This document shows positions 1 to 12,545 of a stretch of DNA of 64,000 nucleotides, in pieces. The notes beneath the pieces are model-generated. The model was not told where the DNA came from. It searched no databases and was given only the letters and a program-made list of their open reading frames with translations. How positions within the stretch are numbered: the first letter of the stretch is position 1; each line of letters begins with the position of its first letter. Made by a program: the position numbers and the translations under genes. Source of the stretch: Timema cristinae (lineage: Eukaryota > Arthropoda > Insecta > Phasmatodea > Timematidae); the NCBI GenBank assembly GCA_039000515.1, contig JBCFYV010000001.1, forward strand, positions 57,087,372 through 57,151,371, given 5' to 3'.

Positions 1-12
1 AACTGCAGCGTC

Positions 13-275
13 GGTGACCTGGCGGTCTAGGGGTAAGGTGTCAGACTTCTGTGCTGGCGGCCGGGGTTCAATCCTCGGTCCGGAAAAGATTTATCTGATT
101 ACCAAACCCTTCCTTCACCTCTGACAAGACATCTTGTGAATGTGGGGAATGCCAGGCCTCCACCGTGGTTCGGATTCCACGTTAAACTGTAGGTCCTTCA
201 TTTCATCTCACATCACCCTACCATTACACATTAGCGTAAGTGCGTACAACCCGAACGGGTAGTAAGACGCGGTGC

Positions 276-316
<41 letters not shown>
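13..316 (+). mobile_element. SINE-A, full-length copy (reference copy)
   Basis: This is a tRNA-derived, non-autonomous retroposon. The first ~75 bases form a tRNA-like head with an A-box-like segment around 20-40 and a B box (ggttcaatcc, 65-74), which is the internal RNA polymerase III promoter arrangement. A unique body follows (about 85-240), then a 3' block reading acccgaacgggtagtaagac (249-268), and finally a (TAA)n tail (about 279-315). The same sequence recurs at six other places in the window. A possible target duplication around ctgcagc flanks it (positions 4-10 and again just after the tail), but the window edge cuts the left flank, so this is uncertain. Being non-coding, it depends on LINE-encoded reverse transcriptase. 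Confidence 0.92.
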
Positions 317-317
<1 letters not shown>

Positions 318-2960
318 AGCTGCAGCCGTAAATACTAAGTGCCACTATGTGCCAACAATCATACACTAATTAGTCAAAGGTATTCCTTAGCACAACCATC
401 CATCAATTCGTTGTTCGGGGCGACTTTTTCTCGGCCCTTCAAATGCGCGGGTTATCTCTAGTAGAGAAGGCTTCATTAGATCACTATCATCAAAGATAAT
501 GTTCTGATGGATGGATTTATTATCCATATAAGCTCAAAAAAAGTAAAACTTCTCATTAGTAAAGAAACGAAACTTTTAGGTTATTTATTTTCATTAATAG
601 TGATAACGTCTGGTATGTAAAGGTTTTTGACTGTTCATTACAGTGCCAATTTTTGATGCGCAGGGAAAGATAACTATTGGGTTATTCAGTCCCAGAGAGT
701 GTTAGGCATGTGACAATTATGACCAATATATATATATATATATAGCCTTAAAGAGTAATTCAAAACTAACACAAATTTCTACCAAACAACAATAGTGATA
801 TGACCCTTAGAAGATATATGGGGAGTGAGATGATTCAATAAAATAAAGTATACTCCAATACTTTAAGAGTGAATACGCATACAAAAAATACTTTCAAATA
901 CACTTTTTGTAATAAGATATACGTTGTTCAATAGTTAATTGTTAATGGTTGTTGAAGATGGTTAATTTAAGACTGTCACAACATATTTTGCATATTAGAG
1001 AGTCAAACGAAACAATTCCAATCACAAAATAACTTTACGCAAGAGAATGGCAAAATATGATTTATTAATTATGATTAATTGTAGTTTAATAAAAAGGTGT
1101 GCTCACCTATAGGAGAGGTTCAGTTGATGTTACATGGTGACATACCTGAAACAAATAAAATAAATCTCTTTAAGTAAATGGAAGACATTTTGATTCACGA
1201 AGCGAGAATATGTTATTCAATTTTTCTTTTTTTTAATCATAGGCCTTCTCTGAATCTTTTTTAATTATTATTATTATTTTAAAACTAATCCATAACAAAT
1301 TGGCATTTCTTCTTGTTAATTTACTGCAGTAATTTCTTTGAAATTAATGTTGCATCTTACAAATCGTCACACGCTGGACTGTCATGTACTGTGCCCCTAA
1401 CTGTGAGTTACACGAGTGAAAGTGGTAATGTAGTGAGATTTCCTTAGATTTAAGATTGATATTTCTCCTTGGTGCTAGATTTCGATCAAAAACAAATTCA
1501 TTCTAAATTAAAAACAGCACCAAAATGACAGTGAACAATAATTATTGGATAAACATTTAACATCATAAACCAGTGCTCACGTAGTTTAAGTATTTAGGCT
1601 AGTGTTTATATTAAGATATATTTTTAATACCACGATGTGTATACCCCCAGCCCATTATTTGTACGTATAGAAATAACATTTCAGTTTTCTAGGCTTATTG
1701 GTATTGTATAGCGATGATCACGCCATTTAAGAAGTCGGGCTTGCAATGTGTGTAAAAGTCCAAACTAAGGTTTTCCCAATTACGTACACCCTTGCCAAGT
1801 TCACACTATGTTTCTTGGCTTTATACCCAAATAATTATGTGGGAACGTGGTTTAACTCGTCAATATACAATAAAAAACAAACTTCTGAGTTGCACATTCC
1901 CTTGTTTCTCTCAATAACTATACCAAGTTTCAGATTTATATTTTCCTATACTTGGAAGTTATATTCACCGGTGATCAAGCTGTGTAAAACGCTAGCCTCA
2001 CAATGTAAATAAAAGTAAAACTTTAAGTTATTCTAAGCACGTATATCTATTCCAGGTTTCCAATTTCTATGTGTTTTTTTAATTTTATTTAATCCCAAAT
2101 TGGTGATCATGTTGCCTAAAGCATCAGGCCCAGAAGGGATTGATTTAAAATTAAAGTTTAAGATGAAAATAATAAGGATTTCCCTAAGCACGTGCGTAAC
2201 GTATAAAAATATAAGTTTTAAAGATAACCGTTCCATGTGTCACGCTGTCTAAGCTATCAGGCTCGTAATATTACTTTTTTTTTATCTGAGATTATACTAA
2301 AAACAAATGTAAAGTTAATATTACTATGTTTCTTAATCTTGGATTTACTAACATCGATGGTTTAAGGCGTCACGAAGCCAATATATTGAGGGGAAAAGAA
2401 AGTACTCCAGAGGTGGAAACACTATTTTTGATTTAGAGATACCATGACAGAACGTTAAAAGTTATAAATTACCTGTGTGCTCCTTCCTCACTCTCCTTAA
2501 TTAGCATTTGCTAAGTTTTCGCTTCCTTTGTTTTCTTGTTTTATCGTTATTCACACATCTTGTCTCATATTGTATGTGAAAGTAAAGAAAATACGCATGA
2601 GGTGTAGACCCTGAGGTTTTCGGTAAAGGTGCGGCCAGACCGAGCGAGGGAGCGACTAAAAAATAAAATAGGACACATTGGTTGTATAGAGAGGTGGCCA
2701 GACTGGAGCGACCGAAAGTGCGCGGTCGAGCCGGTACAGTCTAGTTTACAGGCGATAGGCAATAGTACTGTATGTTTGTTCATTGAGTGTTAGGAAAACT
2801 TCTCATGTTGACATTTTTATAAATATCGATAGATTTTGCACATTTGCTACTAGCGGCCTAATTTAATTGGTAAGATCCATTTATATATATTAAATATATA
2901 ACTGATATATATAATGTAAAACTGATATGTTAAAATACTAAAATATTATAATCAAAGTAG
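317..2960. other. Interval without recognised gene
   Basis: AT-rich sequence. Apart from the GC-rich block at 2620-2765 and a TA run I see nothing. The open frame at 1746-2012 has no recognisable domain. Confidence 0.6.
2620..2765. other. GC-rich block resembling a DNA transposon end
   Basis: taaaggtgcggccagaccga resembles the end of the MITE at 54659 (taaggtgcggcctaa). The central part (aaaaataaaatagg then acacattgg, and later tggccagact) resembles 49212-49260. No partner terminal repeat was found. The minus-strand open frame 2565-2783 lies here and is not supported as a gene. Confidence 0.3.
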
Positions 2961-2967
2961 GCATTTA

Positions 2968-3130
2968 CAAATAAGAAACACCATTAGCGTGGAGAGAGGA
3001 TGAGAAACCACAATAATAAATCACTTGTTAAAAACCACCCTCAGTTCACTGAGCCAAGATTCAAACCTTTGCCTTCTCGTCAACAGCGATCGAGAGCTAT
3101 CTGTTAATCACTCACTCGCTCGCTCATTCG
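2968..3130 (-). mobile_element. SINE-B fragment, diverged
   Basis: The body segment ttagcgtggagagaggatga matches the SINE-B at 53.5 kb. A B-box-like complement (gattcaaacc) follows near 3059. The 3' end is not recognisable. Confidence 0.45.
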
Positions 3131-3767
3131 CCAGTTTGGCCGAACCCTAACAGGTCAGCCTACGCCAATTTAAACTTGTTTTCTGTTTGTATTTGAGTCA
3201 CCCCAATTGGTGCATTATGCACCAATAGCTTTGGGGTTTCAAAGTTGAAGAAAAGTATCTGGGAGTACACGAACAAAAAAGTTTTAATATCTCTTGACTT
3301 AGAGCAGTTATTATCAAAGGGTTGTCACAAAATTCTTAACGCTGCATTATTGTTGATAAAAAAAATTAAATTAGTTTCATTTAATACATTTTAAAAAATA
3401 AATAAAAGGAATATGTTTGAAAACTTTGATACGTTTAATTTACCAAATTAACTATAAAAGAGTTGAGTATTAAATGAGGAACTTGATCTTGTTATTGCCT
3501 AAACAAAATTTCAATTCTTGATCGAATAAAGAAAATACATGCGTTTCTTGTTCAAATGAGAGAAGTATGTGTGCATGAGCATGTCCGAGTCTTCCGTTGA
3601 GTCACCAACCTGCACTTTTGAGTGTGCCGCGAGGACACGCGATAAAGAATAGTGTGACGTTAACAAAAAAAATTGTTGAAAGCTATTGCCTTAGATCATT
3701 CGAACACCGAACCAGCTGGTTATGGAGCCAATAAAGACACCAATCATGTATAAACTAAATCAAAAAT

Positions 3768-3960
3768 CTTTGATGGTCACGTGGTTTAAGAAATCACTCT
3801 TGAATTAATTGCACAATGGCTTGAAGATCGGGGTTCGAATCCTCCATTCTTCCTCTCTGCATATGTGTTTATATTTCTTTTTAATTCTACCTATTATATA
3901 CCTACCCCATTAGTGTAGATGTACGGATTTTCCGAAGGGGCAGTAGCACCAGGCACAAAA
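3768..3960 (+). mobile_element. SINE-B copy, diverged
   Basis: The head ggtcacgtggtttaagaaat, the B box ggttcgaatcc (3833-3843) and the ending tccgaaggggcagtagcacc are visible; the body is decayed. Confidence 0.6.
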
Positions 3961-3964
3961 AAAA

Positions 3965-5830
3965 ATCTCAGCCATGTTTTCAATGGAAAAAGACAATCAA
4001 ATGTTACGTTCATAAAATACATGTCTCGTTAGCAAACATCTTATTCAACCCTTGAAAGTGTAATTAGGATCTGCATCCCTCCCACCCTCTCTCACAAACT
4101 CAAACAAAAACTTACCTTGCACGACAAAACACACAAAAAAGACAGTATCGAACTGAGTAAAGAATAAATAATGACACCCTGTTGTTGAGCTACATCCCAG
4201 ACACGTTGACATGCAAACCTCGTTCAGACTGTCAAATTACTTGTCATTTACGAACCGGAGCTGGAAAAATTTGGACACACTCAAATTATCAAAACAAAGA
4301 ATGAAAGAAAATTGTGGAGGGTAAAAAAAAACTCATCCGATCTCAAGTAAAAGGACCGTATTTACACTTTCGGTTAAACTAGGGCAGTTAAATACTTTCT
4401 TCTTTTTACCTCTTTCTTGCATTAATTACATAGTTTTCGGGAATATTAGAAGCAAGTTGAATAATGGATAAGGTTTGAATAATTTTCAAAGAATTGAAGG
4501 AGATACTTTTAGTTAGATCTGTAAACATAACCCATTTTTGGGCGAAATGGAATTAATGCCTTTTTAGGCGAGCAAAGCTGAATAACAAGCTCACGACAGG
4601 GCGCAGAGACTTTTAGAAGGTAGTGTGGGTGAGGTGATATAATGGGGGGGAGGAGGTGGGAATTTTATGTTTGTTTTTCCCTCACGTTAAACCGGCCACG
4701 ATGGTCTCGTGATTTCGACGGACACGCCTTCTATGAACCCTCATTCCCCTCCCCACTTCCATTTTAACCCCCAGCCTTCTTTCGAATATGGCACACTGAG
4801 AGGCTCAACTCATTATTTACATGATGAGCGCTGCGGCGAACCATTTAGTCCGTCCTACCGCGGGAAAAACAGTCGTGATCCATACCGAGTGAAAAGAGAT
4901 GGAAGTATAGGAGGAATAACTAAATAATTGAAGTAAATTGTTTTGAAAAGACCTTGCAAAGAAAAATCATGATCTACAACAAAGTTACTTCTCTGACTCC
5001 GCTATCTTCTCACTCCTGCGTCCCGGCAGACTGATCGCTGACTTCTCTCGACGACATTTTCAGGTCTAAAGCACGATCTTGAACAAGCGTGAGACTTGGT
5101 TAGGTAACTTAATAGTTCATGAACTTTACTGACATCATAGGATAAACATTACTTGAATTTAAATAAATATCACGATCATTAATTATTTAGCATTGAAATT
5201 CCACGAGAAATGTTTTTAAGAACTTTTACTTTTGCATATTAAAGTTACTATGAAACATATTAAATCCATCGTAGCATTTGTTTGAAATTTATAATACGCT
5301 TAAGAAAGTACATATTTTCGCAAAATCGACCACTTGGCCCTTTAAATCACAATATTAACCATAATTTGCATTTAAAAACAAAAGTAGTAGATTTTGTGAA
5401 AATATTTAATTTTGTACGTGTTATAAATTTTAACAAATGTTAAGATAGAATTTAATGTGTTTTTATATATATATATATATATAATTTCTATTTAATACAA
5501 TATTGTTAATTTATATATATCTTCTATATTAAGTACAGAAGTGCATGTAATTATCGTCATATTCCAATTAGTTATATATAAAAGGTCGTCCCTTCCAGGA
5601 AATTTATTTTAGTTAGTAATAATTTTAGCCATAATAATTCTGTTACCATCCCAGTGAATTTAAGTTATTTTTTTTAACGAAAAAATATTTTACCAACAGA
5701 ATTTGTATACCTAAATTGACAGTAGTATGAATGTTAGTATGCAGAGAGAGGTTAGCCACTATAAAATATATATTTATACATTTTTAAATAGACTCATTTG
5801 TCACGATCCAACTAAACAACAAATCTATTA
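3965..5830. other. Interval without recognised gene
   Basis: Mostly AT-rich. A GC-richer island at about 4600-4880 contains a short open frame (4709-4927) with no recognisable family. Confidence 0.6.
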
Positions 5831-5834
5831 CTCG

Positions 5835-6038
5835 CACTGGTGGGGGGAGGGGGGCGGGGTGCAAACAAAGGCACCAGTCTTGTCTGGTTTGATTGTCTAG
5901 ACGTAGGGTTCAGGGGACACATTTATGTCCAATGTGGTGAGGTGTTTTTTTCTCTTAAACGACTTCCCACTCTACCTCAAAGCAAATGCGAGTACACTTC
6001 TTCTTTTCATACCTTCCTCTCCCTCACCCCGTAAGTTT
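5835..6038 (+). mobile_element. SINE-B copy, diverged, host of a SINE-A
   Basis: The body matches at cccactctacctcaaagcaa and the following segment. Its 3' block is absent because the SINE-A insertion at 6048 begins where it should lie. Confidence 0.5.
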
Positions 6039-6047
6039 AAATATACA

Positions 6048-6048
6048 A

Positions 6049-6080
<32 letters not shown>

Positions 6081-6285
6081 GCACCGCGATCTTACTACCC
6101 GTTCGGGTTATACGCACTTACGCTAATGTGTAATGTTAGGGTGATTGTGAGATGAAATGAAGGACCTACAGTTTAACGTGGAATCCGAACCACGGGGGAA
6201 GCCTGATTCCCCACATTCACAAGATGTCTTGTCAGAGGTGAAGGAAGGGTTTGGTAATCAGATAAATCTGTGCCGGGACCGAGGA
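6048..6285 (-). mobile_element. SINE-A copy, 5'-truncated in the tRNA head
   Basis: The (TTA)n tail runs 6049-6080 and the shared 3' block follows. The copy stops inside the tRNA-like head just before the B box. It is flanked by the 10 bp direct repeat aaatatacaa (6039-6048 and 6285-6294), so the truncation happened at insertion. It landed in the 3' part of an older SINE-B (5835-6038). Confidence 0.9.
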
Positions 6286-6519
6286 AATATACAAATAGCT
6301 TGGATGAATAGTCGGACTCGAAGCGCGTGAAGAAATCCAACTTTTGATGTAAAGCTAGAGCCTCTCATTTACAAATCATTGAAATAACATAACTTATATG
6401 ACTTAAAAGCACAGTTCAGTAGATAAGCTTTATTTACATATCCAACTTGAAACAGATATAAAACAACAAAGCTCATAATACAACTTTATAAGGTATATAA
6501 AGTGACGATAAAATAGATC

Positions 6520-6749
6520 AGTCCATTCGCCAGAGGAGTGGTAGTAACTGAGGGCGGCTAGTAGAATATGTAAAAACCGTTAAAAATTATTTTTTTAACA
6601 AATTGTTTGTAGTTAAAGTTTTGGCTGCCAGAAGTGACAAAAAAAAATCAATAATATGATCTTCCAGATCAATTGTTTTGTCAAATGGATACATTACAGT
6701 ATATCTGGTAGCATTTGCTAGCTGTCACCACTCCTCTCGCGAATGGACT
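6520..6749. mobile_element. Short inverted-repeat element (MITE)
   Basis: About 24 bp at each end are inverted copies: agtccattcgccagaggagt at the left and actcctctcgcgaatggact at the right, with one mismatch in this stretch. It is 230 bp long and has no coding frame. The target duplication is unclear, so the superfamily is not assigned. Confidence 0.7.
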
Positions 6750-7617
6750 ATATAGCATTATCAAAGTCTTTGATATAATAAAACATCACCGAGATGAAAT
6801 ATTGTCCTATACAACACTATTATTGGTACTTTATTTATATTGAACTTTTTTGTGATTTACATTTAATTTTCATTGGGTGTTCCTTCCTTATCTCACTGAT
6901 AGAAAAGTTACTAGATTTTATCTTACGTATCCATACGTCAAGTCATGTTATCTGTAGCTGTCATTTTTGATAGTTATTACCAACCCCTATAAAAATAACA
7001 CTAATAATATGGTAAAATGTTACTGAATTTTTTTTGTATTTTTTAAAAGTTTCCTGCCATGAAAATTGAACTGTAGTTGAAACTATTCCAAACACATCTG
7101 TCTTGTTGTTTCTCTTATCTCACTATAAATAAATAACATTTTCAATAAAATATGTAAAATGCCATTTTGCCGTAGAAAGTGGGATTGAATAAACCGGTGA
7201 GATGAGTGTACATAAAATGTTCCTGGTTATTATAGTCTAAAAACAAGATACGGGCCCTACTCCAAATAAGTTTTTTAAAAACTCTCCAAGGTCAAGAACA
7301 TTCCAGGTGTCTACTAGCTCCGGTCATTTCACAGCAAATTGTGACTTCCAGTAGCCCCTTTCTCCCCCTCGCCCCTAAAAAAACTTACACTAGAAAAAGT
7401 TGTTGATGGTTGATTATAACTAGGTACCGCGCACAAGTTGCCGTGGTCCCACCACCGTGGAAAAATGTGTCATGTCACAAAAATATTACATAAAACAGGT
7501 CGAAATTATTTAGTCAGACACCCTTGGGATCCAACATGTGTCGGGCCACAGAATTTGATTTTTTTTTGTTTCTTTAAGGAATTTACTAAGACAAAAACAA
7601 GACATTACCATTTTTTT

Positions 7618-7845
7618 TATCGTGTCTTAGAGCCCGTTCGGGTTATAGGCATACACTATCTACGCGTGTGGAACAGGGCTGATGAAGATAGAAATAATTA
7701 CACATTTTCGTGGCGGGAGAGATGGAAACCATTTATGGAAAAAAAATACAGTAAAGCGCCACACGGATTCGAACACCTACATCCTCACCACCAGCATCCC
7801 TAGTCCAACACAAGAGTGACGAGTTAGACCATGCGCTCACCGATG
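7618..7845 (-). mobile_element. SINE-B copy
   Basis: Begins at the 3' block (cccgttcgggttataggcat) and ends in the tRNA-like head around 7840. The 121-residue open frame 7438-7803 runs from flank into this SINE and is not considered a gene. Confidence 0.75.
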
Positions 7846-7849
7846 CTGG

Positions 7850-9670
7850 TGTTTACCCATCTTCTCTTATCTAATATTTTTCAGTTATTCCACTTCTTCA
7901 CATTTAGATAATGATTCATGCCGTTTCTAACTAAACACTGCACCATCTTCGAAAGCTCTTGGTCTCTTGGAATACGTATTGAAGGGCCAAAATACAAACA
8001 TAATATAAGCGTACAATTAAAAAACCCTCGGATACGGATGTAAACAATTCTGGCACCTTGGAAACGCTAGTAGCGCCTTCTTGGTGGCGCATCTGTAAAC
8101 TAAAAACAGCTGATTCCAAACGTGCTCGAGCACAGAATGTCAGAATAAGGGATTTCAACCTGAATTATATATTATTGTCCTCTAAATAAATACTTGCCAA
8201 TATCTAGTCTAATCTCCGAGTAATGCATTCAAACTGCACTGATGGGTACATGGTTGAGGCACTAGTCTCGTCATGTGGTTTTCCAGAGAAAGAAAGGTCA
8301 CTGTTGGGGATGGGTCGGTTCACTTCGACTATTCAGCTCCTCCGCAGAAAATAACTTTAATGGTGATGTGCCTTTAAAGTTTAAACGCCTTGGTTAGACC
8401 AATTTTTCACTAAAGACCCAAGTATGTAAAGGGAAAACCTATAATTAAGATATTCTGAAAAATCACTGACGAAATAAAAGGTGCGACAATATTGTATATA
8501 CTATAGGGCCTAACATAGAGTCTATTAGATGATTTTGGTGGTCTGGGGTTTAAACATTTTCTCACGACCAGAAGTTCACGGGTTTAAAGCCAGCCGACGT
8601 CAGTTAAAATATTTACGCTGCTTGAAAAGAATAGTCATATAAAAAAATAGCTGAGAAAGTATCAAACAGTTTTATGAGGAAGTGGTTTACAGTGGAATAT
8701 ATTTTACTCCTTTGTAATTACTTTAGCATCACAAAAGAAAGAAAATATATTGTTTCAAAATAACAATTTACTTAAAATATGTACACGGTTAGCGGACTAA
8801 TCGTGGGGCAATATGATTATTCATATTTTGTTCAACCACGTAACAATCAATAGAGGCAATAATATGCCCATAATGGAAAGTTAGTATCCATTCGAATTTT
8901 CTTTATAAAGATATGTGTAAATAAACTGCCTTATAATATGTATAAGTTTCCTAAAGATATACTTGCGGCAACATTAGTTTGAACGATCACGTTTTATTTA
9001 TCTCCGTACAAAAGAAATCAAGGAAAAAGAAAAATGAAGCATGACAAGACCATCTACATTTCAACAGTAGCCACAAATCAAAATGTCATTAACAGTTTTT
9101 CTAGGAATCGGACAAACAAGATTTCACCTCTGGAAAAGGATAAAAGAGAGAGCATCGTAAAACAAATAAATAAAAAAAAGGACCACCACTAACAACATGT
9201 TCACTCGGTATATTCACACAAGTTAAACCTTCTCCTAGGAATTTCATTCATCAGGGTCATTAGAAAAGATCGATTTAAACATACTAAGCACAGTGGTAAG
9301 CGTGTGCCTTTACTTAAACAAAAGCGAGAAAGGTTTGAGGGATTTTGTTTGAGATTATTATAATGGCATTCAATTTTTGGTATGCTTGAACCATACAGAA
9401 GTTAGTGTTGGCGATCCGTATATTCAGGCGAGAGGTTAAGTGGTCAGCAGAACATGTGAATAACCTATTCGCATACGAATGTAGGCAAAGAGCAGTAAAA
9501 AAAATGACCATCATGTGGATCATATGCTAATAAATTTTGTTTTGAGATATTTAGGAGGCTGAAATTCAAGTGAAGCATCGATTTTGAATCCTAAGACAAA
9601 GAGAAAAATGATTTGATTTAAAGGCTAGTAAATGTATTGAGTAGTCTCAACAAATCTTGCAAATAATTTT
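7850..9670. other. Interval without recognised gene
   Basis: AT-rich. A possible Repeat D fragment lies at 8525; otherwise nothing is recognised. Confidence 0.55.
8525..8630 (+). mobile_element. Possible Repeat D head fragment
   Basis: The segment gggtttaaagccagccgacg resembles the B-box segment of Repeat D at 16.9 kb. The body is not recognisable beyond this. Confidence 0.25.
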
Positions 9671-9675
9671 ACTAA

Positions 9676-10850
9676 GCGATTGACAGAGGTTATATCATTA
9701 TTCGTCAAATACGTGCCAATAAATTTAGGTTAAGATAGTCAAATATGTGTCAATACATATAAGTTGAGATAGTAAAATAGGTGTTGGTTCATGTGCGTCG
9801 CGGTGGTAAAATAGGTGTTGATTCATGTGCGTTGCGGTGGTAAAATAGGTGTTGATTAATGTGAGTTGCGGTGGTAAAATAGGTGTTGGTTCATGTGCGT
9901 CGCAGTGGTAAAATAGGTGTTGATTCATGTGCGTTGCGGTGGTAAAATAGGTGTTGATTCATGTGAGTTGCGGTGGTAAAATAGGTGTTGATTCATGTGA
10001 GTTGCGGTGGTAAAATAGGTGTTGATTAATGTGCGTCACGGTGGTAAAATAGGTGTTGATTAATGTGCGTCACGGTGGTAAAATAGGTGTTGATTCATGT
10101 GCGTTGCGGTGGTAAAATAGGTGTTGATTCATGTGCGTTTCGGTGGTAAAATAGGTGTTGATTCATGTGCGTTTCGGTGGTAAAATAGGTGTTGATTCAT
10201 GTGCGTTGCGGTGGTAAAATAGGTGTTGATTAATGTGCGTTGCTGTGGTAAAATAGGTGTTGATTCATGTGAATTGCGGTGGTAAAATAGGTGTTGATTC
10301 ATGTGCGTCGCGGTGGTAAAATAGGTGTTGATTCATGTGTGTTGCGGTGGTAAAATAGGTGTTGATTCATTTGCGTTTCGGTGGTAAAATAGGTGTTGAT
10401 TCATGTGCGTTGCGGTGGTAAAATAGGTGTTGATTCATGTGCGTTGTGGTGGTAAATAGATGTTGATTCATGTGCGTTGCGGTGGTAAAATAGGTGTTGA
10501 TTCATGTGCGTTGCGGTGGTAAAATATGTGTTTATTCATGTGCGTTGCGGTGGTAAAATAGGTGTTGATTCATGTGCGTTGCGGTGGTAAAATAGTTGTT
10601 GATTCATGTGAGTTGCGGTGGTAAAATAGGTGTTGATTAATGTGCGTCGCGGTGGTAAAATAGGTGTTGATTCATGTGCGTTGCGGTGGTAAAATAGGAG
10701 CCAATACAATTTATTTATATATTTAATGTATGTTGAGGAAGTCAAATATAAGTCAAAACATGTATGTTGAAAGTAGTCAAATAAAATTCGATACATATAC
10801 GTTGAAAGTAGTCAAGTATAAGTCGAAATATATATGTGTAAAGTAGTGAT
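9676..10850 (+). repeat. 34 bp minisatellite with old degenerate edges
   Basis: The core (about 9760-10700, some 27 units) repeats gtaaaataggtgttgattca plus tgtgcgttgcggtg with a strict 34 bp step. On the left, two diverged 34 bp units (gtcaaatacgtgccaataaa..., gtcaaatatgtgtcaataca...) precede it. On the right, three 34-35 bp units of the same diverged type (gtcaaatataagtcaaaaca...) follow, up to about 10850. The middle is homogenised; the edges preserve the older form. Minus-strand open frames here are repeat readings. Confidence 0.95.
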
Positions 10851-11269
10851 CAAGGTAATAATAAATTGCATACAATATATGGGATTGGAATGCTATACCA
10901 TCAATAAGTTAAAGATTTAAAATCTGGTAATATTTCAGAAAAAGGTGAAAGAATCATTTGGGCAACCAAAATTATTTTTTATAAGTGAACATTCAATGTT
11001 TCTAGAAAACTGTAACAAAACCAGTAGGCTATTAGAAATAAGTTTTAACATTAAGTCTCAATATTTGTGCTACTTAACCTCTTATAAAATCTAGAGTGAT
11101 GGCATAAGTAATTCTCACATTGTATGATCGGTCATGAGCTGAAATTTGTAGAGTAAAAGTCAATAAATAAATAAATAAATGGAAAATTAAAATTTAGTAT
11201 GACTTTAGCCATGATGTGAGACGAATTAATTAAACCAAAAAAGAGACATGGCCGTATGGGCTACTACAT

Positions 11270-11455
11270 GCTTACAGGGTGATCGTAGGAATTAAGAAGG
11301 TATAAAAGTTAGAGGATGTGTAACCACATCTAAGTGGAAGAAGAGAAGAAAAACATTGCTGAATGAAAACTCCTCCGTACGCACAGCTAGGATTTAACCC
11401 CCAACCTCCTCCACCCTGTAAAACCAGACAAGACGAGACTGACGTATATGTGGGC
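11270..11455 (-). mobile_element. SINE-B fragment, diverged
   Basis: Body and B-box complement (aggatttaacccccaacctc) are recognisable by order and spacing; sequence divergence is high. Confidence 0.45.
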
Positions 11456-12104
11456 AGCAAGGCCTGAAAGAAGACATCAGAGACCTTGAACAGAAGAAAA
11501 ACATGCTCACAACCAAGGACCGGCCCCGTGTGTTGGATCTGTATGATCGACTCTCATCACGACAATGAAGAAACGTGACGTCAGAGACGAGGTATTCCGA
11601 AATCTATTTCCAATCACACGAACTCGCGGTGGAATAAGAATAAAGGAAGAGAAAATATTGTATGATACTGGGGTAATAAGATGAGTGTATGAAGAAAATG
11701 ATCCCTCATTATATGTCCGCATGTATCGGATCAAATTTGTGTCTACAAGCGGCCGATCAAGATTGGAAGAATGAAGTTACAATACAAAGAAATCAAAATC
11801 GTTTTAACGCCCCCCCCCCCCGCCCCCTTTAAGCCCTCTCGACAGCCAATGAATCTATACAAACAAATGATGAGGTATAAGTTCACGGAATGAAAGGTTG
11901 GTAAATTGAGATAAACATCTTGAAATTAGATATTGTGCGAGGTTCTCAGCACGGTGTTCGAACCTAGCGACATTCTCGAGCAAAATGGTCCAGCCAGCCA
12001 TGTATACTCATGTGCAGAACTATCTATAGCTTTATTATTATTACTATCATACCTAAAACCATTGACTCTTGAGAGATGATTTATCTGAATATTGTTATTT
12101 TTTA

Positions 12105-12250
12105 TTTTAGCATCACGTTTTATTACCTGTTCAGGTTATACGCACATGTTATAATTAGGTCAGTGGGTTAGGAAGTGTACCCGCATTTGCGTGAAGAAAT
12201 AGAATTAAAAACCAATTAAAAAAAAAAACTCAATAGCCCAACCGGTAATA
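12105..12250 (-). mobile_element. SINE-B 3' fragment
   Basis: The 3' block (ttacctgttcaggttatacg) and body (gtgtacccgcatttgcgtga) are present; the head is missing. Confidence 0.55.
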
Positions 12251-12545
12251 GTGACATTCCCACATTCTAATTAGTAGTAATAATAGTTTGAGTAGATAAT
12301 GTACAAGCAAGCAAAAACTTTCGAACCCAACAGGAATTTTCTGAAAATAATGACATAACATAAATCATACTTTTAAGATGGACATTATTAATTTCGCAGC
12401 TAGAATAGAAAGTTGTTGAAGCAAACAAAATGTATCGGTATATTTGAGTATACCAAATTTCAACAAATAAGATCAAGGTGATAAGTTGAATCACTTTAAA
12501 TAGCAGAGCTAGCCCCTCCCCTTCCTCATCCCACCAGTCCCATTC

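Noticed and set aside
13..85. tRNA genes at SINE heads
   Set aside because: The heads have promoter boxes but continue into a SINE body, occur many times with target duplications, and lack a complete cloverleaf that I can pair.
7438..7803. 121-residue plus-strand open frame
   Set aside because: About half of it is a SINE-B in reverse and the rest is unremarkable. It shows no domain or composition signal.
9676..10850. Regular short repeats reminiscent of a CRISPR array
   Set aside because: Units are directly abutting with no unique spacers, and the window is eukaryotic. The same applies to the arrays at 32.1-35.9 and 58.8-60.6 kb.
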